In this document: positions 55,781 to 64,000 of the stretch, in pieces | How the letters are laid out: each line of letters opens with the position of its first letter | How positions within the stretch are numbered: the first letter of the stretch is position 1 | Assembly: GCA_963975265.1 (NCBI GenBank) | Contig: CAXBGT010000001.1 | Span: 22,736-86,735, forward strand | From: CAJXUU01 sp963975265 | GTDB taxonomy: Bacteria > Bacteroidota > Bacteroidia > Chitinophagales > Saprospiraceae | DNA length: 64,000 bases | Direction of reading: 5' to 3' | Program-made: the position numbers and the translations under genes | Notes under the pieces: generated by a model | Database searches by the model: none | What the model was told of the DNA's origin: nothing | What the model saw: the letters and a program-made list of their open reading frames with translations, nothing else

Positions 55781-55862
55781 TTTAAGCTAAGTTTCTAAAC
55801 ATTTTTCAAATTAAACTATCTCGTAATTTATTAACCATCTAAAAATTGCGAAATTTGCGGCT

Positions 55863-58127
55863 ATGCAAGATGTAGGACATTCATATCTAGAAGAATTAAA
55901 CGAAATACAACGGAAAGCTGTCACAGCCACCGAGGGACCAGTAATGGTAATCGCTGGCCCAGGATCAGGTAAGACCCGAGTACTAACATATAGAATTGCT
56001 CATATCATCAATCAAGGAGTCCCGCCGTGGGAGATACTTGCATTGACCTTTACCAACAAGGCCGCTCGAGAGATGAAGGAGCGAATCGAAAAAGTGGTCG
56101 GTACTGGTGCTCAAAGAGTCTGGGCAGGAACATTTCACTCATTGTTTGCAAAAATACTAAGGAGGGAAGCACATAAAATTGGTTATCCAAATGACTTCAC
56201 TATCTATGATACCGATGATAGTAAAAGTGTGATTAATGAGATCATAAAATCACTCAACCTCGATAAAAAAGTGTACAACAATGGCGCTGTACGTGCCAGA
56301 ATATCTGCAGCTAAGAGTAATCTCATTACACCAAAAGCATATGTAAACAATGAAGAACTGATGGCCCTCGACCGTATGAATCGAAGACCACTTATTTATC
56401 AGATCTATGAAAAATATGCTGCCAAATGCTTACGAGCGGGCGCCATGGATTTCGATGATTTACTATTACAGATGTTCCGTCTTTTATACCAAAACCCAGA
56501 TGGAGTAAGAGAAAAATACCAACGTCAGTTCCGATATGTGATGGTGGATGAGTTTCAGGATACAAACGTACTCCAATATTCTACTATCAAGCTACTGGTA
56601 GATTATCCAGATAGCCCACAGAATATATGTATCGTCGGCGATGATGCACAATCCATCTATTCATTTAGAGGTGCGACGATCGAAAATATATTAATGTATC
56701 AGAGTGATTATCCAACTGTACAAACTTTCAAACTAGAGCAGAACTATCGGTCAACACAATTCATAGTAGAAGCTGCGAATGAAGTGATCAATAACAATAA
56801 ACGTCAGATCCAAAAAAAGATTTGGACAGATAAAGGGGAAGGCGAAAAAATAAAAGTCATCAAAGCGATGACTGAGACTGAAGAAGGAAAACGGATTGCA
56901 GATAGCATTGTAGAAAATAAAAACAGATATAACCTAAGAAATAGTGAAATAGCTATTTTGTATAGAACAAATTCTCAATCGAGAGTATTTGAAGAGCAAC
57001 TACGAAGAAATAACATTGCATATAGAATCTATGGTGGCCTATCGTTCTATCAAAGAAAAGAGATAAAAGATATCGTAGCCTATATGCGACTTGCAGTGAA
57101 TGATAAAGATGATGAAGCACTAAAACGTATCATTAATTATCCTCGTAGAAGTATAGGAAAAACTACAATCGAAAAGATTTCTACTCTGGCTGATGACAAT
57201 GAAATGAGTATGTGGCAGGTTCTTGCCCAAATAGATTTCGGACCAAGAGCAAAGAAGTCAATCGGAGATTTTGTACAATTGATCAAAACTTTCAAACAAA
57301 AGGCAATCACTCAAGATGCTTATGAACTAGCGACTTTTATAGCACGAAAATCGGGAATATCTGAGTTGCTAAAATCAGATACCAGCCCAGAAGGAGAAGG
57401 CAGGGTAGAAAATGTCAATGCCTTATTGGATGCAGTAAAAGAATTTGTAGACGATGATGAATTAATTGAAGGAGAGGAGGTTACAGAAAAATCAATGTCT
57501 GTGTTTTTGCAGTCGATCTCCCTTATGACGGATGCAGATAAAGATCAAGAAAATACAGATGTTGTCACTCTTATGAGTGTCCACGCCGCCAAGGGCCTAG
57601 AATATAAGTCAGTATATGTGGTTGGACTTGAAGAGAACCTATTTCCATCCTTTATGTCATTATCGTCACCGGATCAGATTGATGAAGAGCGAAGGCTATT
57701 TTATGTGGCGATCACTAGAGCAGAAGAATACCTTACATTAAGTTTTGCGACAAGTAGATATCAATATGGAAATGCTAGATATAATGACCCAAGTCGGTTT
57801 TTAGAAGAGTTGGGGCAGACTAATATTGACTCACTGATGTCTATTACTAAGGAACAGCAAAGTTTTGGAACACCAAAAGTTCTAGGTAACTTTAAGAAAT
57901 TGGGTCCTCAAAAAGTCCCATCTTTAGGAATAGATCCAGGAGACTTCAAAGCGAGTTCTGCGTCTCAAATCAAAGAAGGAATGAACGTGCTACACCTTAA
58001 ATTTGGACAAGGGTTAGTCAAAACTATTGACGAACGATTGGTAGCTACCATTTTCTTTGATGGATTATCAGACAGCAAAGAAAAACGGATTATGCTCAAA
58101 TATGCGAAACTTCAAATCTTAGATTAA
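55863..58127 (+). CDS. UvrD/PcrA-type superfamily 1 DNA helicase
   Basis: A 754-residue 3'-5' DNA helicase acting in nucleotide-excision and mismatch repair and in removing RecA. The Walker A motif GPGSGKTRV is near residues 34-42. Motif Ia is LTFTNKAAREM, motif II is DEFQDTN near 231, motif III is GDDAQSIYSFRGA, motif V is SVHAAKGLEYKSVYVVGLE, and motif VI is 'RRLFYVAITRAEE'. The C-terminal tail has a PcrA/UvrD-like RNA-polymerase-binding 'GMNVLHLKFGQGLVKTI' segment. It starts with MQDVGHSYLEELNE and overlaps no gene. A histidine-kinase gene starts 3 bases after its stop, so they may be co-transcribed. Confidence 0.95.
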   Translation: MQDVGHSYLEELNEIQRKAVTATEGPVMVIAGPGSGKTRVLTYRIAHIINQGVPPWEILALTFTNKAAREMKERIEKVVGTGAQRVWAGTFHSLFAKILRREAHKIGYPNDFTIYDTDDSKSVINEIIKSLNLDKKVYNNGAVRARISAAKSNLITPKAYVNNEELMALDRMNRRPLIYQIYEKYAAKCLRAGAMDFDDLLLQMFRLLYQNPDGVREKYQRQFRYVMVDEFQDTNVLQYSTIKLLVDYPDSPQNICIVGDDAQSIYSFRGATIENILMYQSDYPTVQTFKLEQNYRSTQFIVEAANEVINNNKRQIQKKIWTDKGEGEKIKVIKAMTETEEGKRIADSIVENKNRYNLRNSEIAILYRTNSQSRVFEEQLRRNNIAYRIYGGLSFYQRKEIKDIVAYMRLAVNDKDDEALKRIINYPRRSIGKTTIEKISTLADDNEMSMWQVLAQIDFGPRAKKSIGDFVQLIKTFKQKAITQDAYELATFIARKSGISELLKSDTSPEGEGRVENVNALLDAVKEFVDDDELIEGEEVTEKSMSVFLQSISLMTDADKDQENTDVVTLMSVHAAKGLEYKSVYVVGLEENLFPSFMSLSSPDQIDEERRLFYVAITRAEEYLTLSFATSRYQYGNARYNDPSRFLEELGQTNIDSLMSITKEQQSFGTPKVLGNFKKLGPQKVPSLGIDPGDFKASSASQIKEGMNVLHLKFGQGLVKTIDERLVATIFFDGLSDSKEKRIMLKYAKLQILD

Positions 58128-58130
58128 TCG

Positions 58131-60110
58131 ATGGTGGTACGATCCTGGATATCACTTTTTACTTTTGCTGGGACCATTCTTTTCTCAACTGTTCTTCATG
58201 GGCAATACCGAGTGAAAACTTTTGATATTTCTACTACGGTTACCTCCCTGAAGTCAACGGATTTTGGGTTTTTAGAGTATGGCACGTCCTCCGGAGAAAT
58301 TGGATTATATGATGGGATAGTCTTAGATCGAAAAGAGAAGTTCAATTCAAAAATTGTAGACATCCGAACGCTTAATGGCTTATCTCAAGTCCTTACCTCT
58401 AAGGGCCTCTTTACAATAAAAAGTAATAGCCACCTGTTACAAAGTCCTAATAATTTACACATTATCGACATTAGTGCTGATCAAAATATATTAGTCACCA
58501 CAGCTGGTATTTTTGAGAAGTCGGGAAACGACTATACTCCCAGTCGAGCAGAATTCTATAATATAAATGAGATAAAAAAAGGCGGCTTCTTTTATATAGA
58601 CAAAATTGAATATTTATGGATAGATCGTAACGTGTTTGTAAAGGACAGATCCTGGAGAGCCTTTGTACGACATCCTCGATCAGATATTTGTATCACCTCA
58701 CAGAACAAAAGACTAATTATCTCTGACGATAAAGGAATCGTCTCTTTTGATAATCGCGGAACGGTTGACACTTTATACCAAACTGATTCTATAGGATTGA
58801 CAAAAATATTTGCGCTTAACGGTACGGAGTTGCTTTATTGTGCTGAAAATCAGTTAAGTATATTTAATACTCGAAATCAAGAATTGACTGATATCAGAGA
58901 ATTAAATACCGAACTGGTCAACGCCGTTACTGTTGACAAGTGGGAGAACATTTGGGTGGCAGCAGGTTCATACCTATATCAAATAATAAATACTAAAAGT
59001 AATAAAACCCTAGAGCCTCCAGCGATAAGAATCTCTTTTGTTCAAGTAAATGGAAAATCACAACCTATTGACCAAACTGTTGTCTTTGATAAAGGAAGTA
59101 ATGATCTAGATATCTCATTTGAAGGTATCCACCTTAGTAGGCCACAAGGTTTAATGTATCAAACCAATTTATCTAAATCAAATACCTCACCTGCTGATCA
59201 GAATGTAAATAGCTGGACAGAGCCTACCAAGAAAAGAGGGGCTGAATACAGGAACCTTGAAGCTGGGAAATATCGATTTCGAGTTCGAGCCACTATCGAT
59301 AATAAATATCATACTTATGCCAAGACCGTCGACATCAGGGTGAATGATAATACTGTGCAGTATTATTGGTTGGCGGGTCTAATTGGCGCGTTAGGAATCT
59401 TACTAACAGGTGTTTTTTTTAATACACGATACAGTCGTCTCAAGGAAAAATCCGATCAAGAAAGGAAATTACTCTTACAAGAAAACAAGATGCTAAACTT
59501 ACAGCAGAAGGCACTACAATTGCAAATGAACCCACATTTTGTATTCAATGCATTGAACTCAATACAAGGCCTGATTGCTAAAGAGGATAACAAAAAAGCT
59601 AGAAGGTATTTGCAACAATTTTCATCAATGATGCGCAGTGTGCTCAACCAAAGCCGAGAAGAAAAAATATCATTGGATGATGAAGTAGCTTATCTAAATA
59701 GTTACCTCAGCCTGGAACAAATGGCAAATAATGACAGTTTCGATTTTCATATTATCACTAATCCAAATGTGGAAGACGGAATCAATATACCTACTATGAT
59801 TGTGCAACCTTTTATTGAAAACGCCATTATCCATGGGGTGAAAGGCCTAAAAGAAAGACGAGGTAAAATAGCTGTTTTATTTGACCAAGATGGAGGTATC
59901 CTAAAATGTACTATATCTGATAATGGGATAGGAAGAAAAGCAGCGGTAAAGAATAAAATGTCGACTCATAAATCTGTTGCCATAGATGTAGTAAATGAAC
60001 GTTTAAAAGGGAAGGGGATAAAAGGCAATCCTGTCGAATACTTTGACAAGCTAGATGAACAAAGTAATCCAATAGGAACAGAGGTTGTAATTACTATGCC
60101 GATAGACTAA
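58131..60110 (+). CDS. LytS/YehU-type sensor histidine kinase with propeller sensor
   Basis: A 659-residue membrane kinase with an N-terminal signal-like helix (ISLFTFAGTILFSTVLHG). Residues about 25-290 look like a beta-propeller of the two-component-regulator (Reg_prop) kind, followed by a YYY-like Ig module (about 300-405). One transmembrane helix lies at about 412-433, then a coiled coil and the His_kinase domain (PF06580) with phospho-acceptor His469 in MNPHFVFNALNSIQG. The ATP-binding part has 'PFIENAIIHGVKG' and 'DNGIGRKAA'. This is a full LytS-type kinase, but no LytTR response regulator is adjacent. Its start is 3 bases after the helicase stop. Confidence 0.92.
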   Translation: MVVRSWISLFTFAGTILFSTVLHGQYRVKTFDISTTVTSLKSTDFGFLEYGTSSGEIGLYDGIVLDRKEKFNSKIVDIRTLNGLSQVLTSKGLFTIKSNSHLLQSPNNLHIIDISADQNILVTTAGIFEKSGNDYTPSRAEFYNINEIKKGGFFYIDKIEYLWIDRNVFVKDRSWRAFVRHPRSDICITSQNKRLIISDDKGIVSFDNRGTVDTLYQTDSIGLTKIFALNGTELLYCAENQLSIFNTRNQELTDIRELNTELVNAVTVDKWENIWVAAGSYLYQIINTKSNKTLEPPAIRISFVQVNGKSQPIDQTVVFDKGSNDLDISFEGIHLSRPQGLMYQTNLSKSNTSPADQNVNSWTEPTKKRGAEYRNLEAGKYRFRVRATIDNKYHTYAKTVDIRVNDNTVQYYWLAGLIGALGILLTGVFFNTRYSRLKEKSDQERKLLLQENKMLNLQQKALQLQMNPHFVFNALNSIQGLIAKEDNKKARRYLQQFSSMMRSVLNQSREEKISLDDEVAYLNSYLSLEQMANNDSFDFHIITNPNVEDGINIPTMIVQPFIENAIIHGVKGLKERRGKIAVLFDQDGGILKCTISDNGIGRKAAVKNKMSTHKSVAIDVVNERLKGKGIKGNPVEYFDKLDEQSNPIGTEVVITMPID

Positions 60111-60159
60111 ATAAATGATGACGTCTCACCAATAGATCAATAATGAAATACTAAAAGAA

Positions 60160-60780
60160 TTGAATAGAAAGACAGATATAAAATCGACTACAAGTATTAT
60201 TGTTTTCATAAAAAACCCTCGCTTAGGTCAAGTCAAAACCAGGCTAGCTAAAGACGTAGGAGATGAAAAAGCGTTAGAAATCTATCTGCAACTTACAGCA
60301 CACACACACAAAGTTTTGGCTGCAGTTCCAGATGTCAATAGGTGTGTCTATTATTCAGAATTTATAGGTAAGTCTGATGATTGGTCAGAGGATACATTTG
60401 TCAAATGTCTACAGTCTGAAGGCGACTTGGGAGATAAAATAAAATATGCCTTCTCTGATGTATTTAAACAAAGCGATAAAGCAATTATAATAGGAAGTGA
60501 CTGTGCTCAAATATCTGCAGATCATATTCAAACAGCAATCAATTTGCTAGAAAACAACAATGTAGTCATCGGCCCAAGTTTAGATGGTGGATACTATCTC
60601 CTGGGTATAGATTCTCATTATCAATTCCTATTTGAAGACATTAAATGGAGCACAGATTCCGTTTTAGAAGACACTAAATCAAAAGCTTTAGGGAATGGAT
60701 TGATAGTTGCTGAAATAGAAACACTATCGGATATCGACTACATTGAAGATTGGGAAAAATATGGACTAGACAAACGGTAA
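60160..60780 (+). CDS. TIGR04282-family glycosyltransferase (arsenosugar-type)
   Basis: A 206-residue GT-A fold protein of the DUF2064/TIGR04282 family. Typical are 'FIKNPRLGQVKTRLAK' near the N-terminus, the IIIGSDCAQIS segment and GPSLDGGYYLLGI. The family is annotated as arsenosugar biosynthesis glycosyltransferase when it lies near arsS, but many members are in other contexts. The start is taken as the TTG at 60160: a stop codon is at 60133-60135 and no in-frame ATG is between, so a non-ATG start is required. It follows the kinase after 49 bases. No other arsenic genes are adjacent here. Confidence 0.85.
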   Translation: MNRKTDIKSTTSIIVFIKNPRLGQVKTRLAKDVGDEKALEIYLQLTAHTHKVLAAVPDVNRCVYYSEFIGKSDDWSEDTFVKCLQSEGDLGDKIKYAFSDVFKQSDKAIIIGSDCAQISADHIQTAINLLENNNVVIGPSLDGGYYLLGIDSHYQFLFEDIKWSTDSVLEDTKSKALGNGLIVAEIETLSDIDYIEDWEKYGLDKR

Positions 60781-60962
60781 TCCCAATTCCAATTTGAATC
60801 CCCCTAAGCAAATAAACGGTTCATACTAACGGCTCTTGCTCCACAATTCAATTAGGATTCGTCTATATGATAGCAGGGCCCAAGTAGAACGACATACAAC
60901 TATGTCCAAAATCATCATCGTAAATCCTAAATTGACATTCTCCAATTGAATTAGTGGCACCA

Positions 60963-61883
60963 TTACTTCAAAAATTCAATATTCCGCTTCAACCCCTGAA
61001 ACTTTGTCCGCTTCACCGGAGACCCAACAAAGATCTTATCAAATGTATCTTCTGTGATCTCTTGCCAATCACTCCTAGTCATTCCCAGTAAATCTTCGTG
61101 CGGTTCAAATTTAGGCTCTTCGTGTGGCTTCGAAAATCGATTCCACGGGCACACTTGCTGACAAATATCGCAACCAAACATCCAATCTTGCATTTGTGGT
61201 GAGAATTCTTTTGGTAGATCTCCTTTATGTTCTATGGTCAAATAAGAAATACACTTACTTCCGTCCATGACATACCCTTTTTCACTTATCGCGTCCGTCG
61301 GGCAAGCCTCTATACATCTAGTGCACGTACCGCAATGATCTTTAATCGGATGATCATATTCTAACTCTAGGTCACAGATGATTTCACATAAAAAAAAATA
61401 AGATCCCTTTTTAGGGTTGACCAATAGAGAATGTTTACCAATCCAGCCCAACCCTGACCTTCTTGCCCAGTCTCGCTCTAGTACTGGAGCACTATCTACA
61501 AAACACCGCCCATCGATCTCTCCGAATGTTTCTTGTATCCATTTAAACAACAGAATTAATTTCTTTTTCACTACTTTATGGTAGTCTTTGCCGTGGGCAT
61601 ACATTGCAAGTTTTGGCGCTGTTTCTTCTTGCTTAGCTTCCGTGTAGTAGTTGTACATCAGGCTTATTACTGATTTTGAGCCTGGAACCAGTTGAGTAGG
61701 GTCAACTCTTTTATCAAAGTGATTCTCCATGTATGACATCTCTCCATGGTTGCCTTGGTTGAGCCATTGCTCTAGTCGGTGTGCTTCTTCATCCATGTGC
61801 TCAGACTTGGCTATAGCGATGCCCATGAAGCCTAGTTCGGCGGCTTTTTGCTTGATTTGGTATGTTGTGGTTAATTTATTCAC
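60963..61883 (-). CDS. queG: epoxyqueuosine reductase
   Basis: A 306-residue cobalamin-dependent enzyme performing the last step of queuosine synthesis, reducing epoxyqueuosine in tRNA. Two [4Fe-4S] motifs are visible: CGTCTRCIEACP near residues 190-201 and CDICQQVCP near 244-252. The conserved 'DSAPVLERDWARRSGLGWIGKHS' segment contains the essential Asp. Length is at the short end of the family (E. coli about 380), lacking the C-terminal HEAT extension, as is common in Bacteroidota. No other que genes are adjacent. Confidence 0.93.
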   Translation of the reverse strand: MNKLTTTYQIKQKAAELGFMGIAIAKSEHMDEEAHRLEQWLNQGNHGEMSYMENHFDKRVDPTQLVPGSKSVISLMYNYYTEAKQEETAPKLAMYAHGKDYHKVVKKKLILLFKWIQETFGEIDGRCFVDSAPVLERDWARRSGLGWIGKHSLLVNPKKGSYFFLCEIICDLELEYDHPIKDHCGTCTRCIEACPTDAISEKGYVMDGSKCISYLTIEHKGDLPKEFSPQMQDWMFGCDICQQVCPWNRFSKPHEEPKFEPHEDLLGMTRSDWQEITEDTFDKIFVGSPVKRTKFQGLKRNIEFLK

Positions 61884-62005
61884 TGGTTGTGAGATTTCAA
61901 TTTCATACTAACAAATAGATAACAATAAATTATTACTTCCCAGCTCGTTTTCTAATTGTACCGAATTCGGCATAATCAGAATTAGGGTTATAAATTGAAT
62001 TAAAT

Positions 62006-63043
62006 TTAATTTTTATTTGATATTTTTCTCAAAAAACCCACAAACCTATCCGCAACCCGATCCTCATTAAACCCCTCCACAATAAACTCAAAAGCTCCTT
62101 CAGCCAACCGATCCCTCTTCTCCAAATTTCTCGATAATGCCAAAACAGCCTCACTTATCGCCTTTGGGTCATTCTTAACCAAACAAATATTTTCACCATC
62201 TACAAATAGCTCCTTTACCCCTTCAGTATTCTTAGTTATTACACACTTTTTAGCAGCTGCATAATGATAGATCTTATTGGGTATCACGACATCAGCCTTA
62301 ACCGATTCCCCAAATACACCGAGGCAAATATCGAATTCACTGATTGCATCATTTAGCTTTTGATAAGGTACATTATGCACAAAATCTATGTTAGTGACTT
62401 TTAGTTCTTCGGCTAATGCTGTTACTTTTTTGTAGGTCGATCCAGATCCTATAATTCGGAATCGGATGGTAGGCTCGTCTCTAAGCATATGTGCTGCCCT
62501 TACTATTTTATCTATTCCTTGAAGAGGATTAAAGCTTCCGTAAAAGCCAACGATTACTTTATCCTTCTTTTGTTTCTCAATTGGGAAAAAGAGAGACGTA
62601 TCCACACCAATATATATAGCCGTATTTGGCTTTTTTATTCGATACTTATCGACTAAAAACTTTTGATGTGACTTAGTATCCCAGATCAAGATATCTGGCC
62701 AATAAAAAGCCAACCAATCAACAAGATATTTATGAGGCCCTTTCCACTTGACTTGATAATCTAACACACGGGTCATATATTTCGAAATCAACGGATCAAA
62801 AACGACAGGTGCTTTGCTTGCTAGCTTAATGTATGCTACGTCTTTGTGTCTAAAGGATGGAATTACTACAAAGTCAACCGCTTTGGATTTCTTTCTAATT
62901 TCTTTATATGTAGCCCAATTTCTCTTTTTGATTCTTAACACCTCTACAGAAACATCTTCCCTCTTCTTGAGTCCATTAAGCAGGATCAAGTCCCGATTGT
63001 ACTGAAAATCTGTCTTTCCAACAAAAAGTAACTTTAGCGTCAT
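62006..63043 (-). CDS. GT4-type glycosyltransferase
   Basis: A 345-residue GT-B glycosyltransferase of the group 1 (GT4) family, probably building an envelope polysaccharide or glycolipid. The N-terminal Rossmann fold shows 'LLFVGKTDFQYNRDLIL', and the C-terminal one has 'GFYGSFNPLQGIDKIVRAA', IGSGSTYKKVTAL and the sugar-nucleotide segment 'VPYQKLNDAISEFDICLGVFG...VIPNKIYHYAAAKK'. The start ATG (63041-63043) abuts the stop codon of the preceding nucleotidyltransferase gene (63044-63046) with no gap, so they are translationally coupled. Donor and acceptor are unknown. Confidence 0.88.
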   Translation of the reverse strand: MTLKLLFVGKTDFQYNRDLILLNGLKKREDVSVEVLRIKKRNWATYKEIRKKSKAVDFVVIPSFRHKDVAYIKLASKAPVVFDPLISKYMTRVLDYQVKWKGPHKYLVDWLAFYWPDILIWDTKSHQKFLVDKYRIKKPNTAIYIGVDTSLFFPIEKQKKDKVIVGFYGSFNPLQGIDKIVRAAHMLRDEPTIRFRIIGSGSTYKKVTALAEELKVTNIDFVHNVPYQKLNDAISEFDICLGVFGESVKADVVIPNKIYHYAAAKKCVITKNTEGVKELFVDGENICLVKNDPKAISEAVLALSRNLEKRDRLAEGAFEFIVEGFNEDRVADRFVGFLRKISNKN

Positions 63044-63520
63044 CTACCTGTTGATCTTGTTAATTAAGTCTGTACTTGAGTGTCCTGTTAAAAAAGGAAT
63101 TATTTCTACAGACCCTCCATGCTCTTCTACAATATCTGCACCAACTATATCTTCTTTTTTATAGTCTCCTCCTTTGACTAATACAGCTGGTTTAATAGCA
63201 GTTATCAAATCCTTAGGTGTATCTTCTTCAAAAACAATAACCATATCTACAGAAGACAAAGCTGCTAATATTGAAGCCCGAGTTTGCTCGTCTTTTATAG
63301 GTCTTTGAGCACCTTTTAGCCTTTTTACAGAAGCATCAGAATTGAGTCCAACTATGAGGAAATCACCTTTTTCTTTTGCTTGCTCAAGATAAGTTATATG
63401 CCCCAAGTGCAGTATGTCAAAACATCCATTCGTAAATACAATCTTATGCCCTAGTCTCTTCAAGTCCTGAAGAAGCTCATTACTAGAGGTTATAGTCTGT
63501 ATTCTGTTTTTGAATGTCAT
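63044..63520 (-). CDS. rfaE2: RfaE2-type nucleotidyltransferase (HldE C-terminal-like)
   Basis: A 158-residue cytidylyltransferase-like enzyme. It has the nucleotide-binding HxGH-containing motif NGCFDILHLGHITYL, then 'LNSDASVKRLKG', 'RASILAALSSVDMVIVF' and the ISTSS-like 'TGHSSTDLI' end. The class adenylates D-glycero-D-manno-heptose 1-phosphate (or a glycerol phosphate analogue) to provide the activated sugar for LPS inner core. The kinase half of HldE is not in this window. It lies directly before a glycosyltransferase in the same transcript, consistent with envelope polysaccharide synthesis. Function by similarity only. Confidence 0.9.
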   Translation of the reverse strand: MTFKNRIQTITSSNELLQDLKRLGHKIVFTNGCFDILHLGHITYLEQAKEKGDFLIVGLNSDASVKRLKGAQRPIKDEQTRASILAALSSVDMVIVFEEDTPKDLITAIKPAVLVKGGDYKKEDIVGADIVEEHGGSVEIIPFLTGHSSTDLINKINR

Positions 63521-63597
63521 TTGTTGTTTTATGGTATTATTTTTTGTGTTTGGCTGCTTTACAAGCTAGTGGGCATTTTACTTCAAGTCATACTTGT
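63521..63597. other. upstream region of rfaE2 before the repeat array
   Basis: A short AT-rich stretch just before the rfaE2 start (read on the minus strand). No promoter box is recognisable. Its distal half (from about 63567) is the decayed edge of the repeat array. Confidence 0.4.
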
Positions 63598-64000
63598 CCT
63601 GCAAATTTATGAATTGCTACAAAAGCCGATCAATTAATGTTTGCTTGCCCATAAATCTATGATTTAGAACTCAAGCTGTCGCGCGTTTGCTAATTCAAAA
63701 GCAGGATGTTGATCGTTTTCCCATAAATCTATGATTTGTTACAAAAGCCGTCGCGCGTTTATTGCGTAAGCCACGCTTGTCCCACAAATCTACGATTTGT
63801 TACAAAAGCCGTCGCGCGTTTACTAATTCAACGGCCGGTTGTTGATCGTTTTCCCACAAATCTACGATTTGTTACAAAAGCCGATCAATTAATGTTTGCT
63901 TGCCCATAAATCTATGATTTTTTACACATGCAATCGCGCGTTTACTGCGTAAGCCACGCTTGTCCCACAAATCTACGATTTGTTACAAAAGCCGTCGCGC
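63567..64000. repeat. higher-order hairpin repeat array, running off the window
   Basis: Seven copies of a 31-base core start at 63598, 63648, 63720, 63781, 63853, 63903 and 63964. The best core reads CCCACAAATCTACGATTTG then TTACAAAAGCCG, and holds the palindrome CAAATC-TAC-GATTTG. The gaps fall into three reused types: A, 19 bases (63629, 63884); B, 41 bases (63679, 63812); C, 30 bases (63751, 63934), in the order A B C B A C. The first core is degraded and a further degraded C-like stretch precedes it (about 63567-63597), so the array decays toward rfaE2. Spacers recur, so this is not CRISPR. The array continues past the window end. Confidence 0.9.

Noticed and set aside
63598..64000. CRISPR array
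   Set aside because: The spacers are not unique: the same three spacer sequences recur, and their lengths differ (19, 41, 30). No cas gene is in view.
1..64000. tRNA or rRNA genes
   Set aside because: I found no TTCRA-type T-loop with matching cloverleaf arms and no rRNA-like conserved stretch outside coding genes.

Overview
This window is AT-rich chromosomal DNA from a member of the Bacteroidota. The evidence is a SusC/SusD outer-membrane pair, a type III glutamine synthetase, promoters of the TTTG-N19-TAnnTTTG type, almost no Shine-Dalgarno sequences, and many large secreted proteins with domains common in marine or soil Bacteroidota (M36 peptidase with a PA domain, lamin-tail domain, YadA-type head repeats, TolB/Omp85-type fusions). 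I cannot fix the family from sequence alone; a Saprospiraceae- or Chitinophagales-like organism would fit. I see no prophage, CRISPR array, rRNA, tRNA or recognisable insertion sequence.

Layout. 1-8.4 kb: the 3' end of an ArsS-type radical SAM gene, an acyl-CoA synthetase, a small membrane protein, a YchJ-like protein, a YadA-head surface protein on the minus strand that appears frameshifted near its C-terminus, a lipoprotein, and a beta-CASP metallo-beta-lactamase-fold nuclease. These are followed by a decayed POTRA-type gene remnant. 8.4-16.6 kb: a DUF547/outer-membrane-barrel fusion, a polyprenyl diphosphate synthase, a very large M36 metallopeptidase and a LytTR regulator. 16.8-28 kb: a TolB-like/Omp85-like fusion, two tandem POT peptide transporters, NadA, ComM (YifB) and a NifS/IscS cysteine desulfurase. 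28-41.2 kb: an alpha/beta-hydrolase lipoprotein, a SnoaL-like protein, the SusD/SusC pair, a lamin-tail surface protein, an EEP-family protein, a PQQ-type sugar dehydrogenase, then an ECF sigma / membrane anti-sigma / DUF4097-like operon. 41.2-52.5 kb: mostly housekeeping genes (SAM methyltransferase, GlnN-type GSIII, RecO, an SDR, PurA, a PpiD-like foldase, an omega-amidase-like nitrilase). 52.5-64 kb: a BlaI/M56 regulatory pair under a promoter with three perfect operator palindromes, a small lipoprotein, a UvrD/PcrA helicase, a LytS-type kinase, a TIGR04282 glycosyltransferase, QueG, and a glycosyltransferase plus RfaE2-type nucleotidyltransferase. The window ends in a higher-order hairpin repeat array that runs off the edge.

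Functional themes are nutrient uptake (SusCD, POT transporters, M36 peptidase), envelope sensing (ECF/anti-sigma, BlaI/M56, LytS and LytTR) and core metabolism. The features that most reward follow-up are the terminal repeat array (31-bp palindromic cores with three reused spacer types), the triple BlaI operator fused to its promoter, the probable frameshift in the YadA-head protein, and the POTRA gene remnant.
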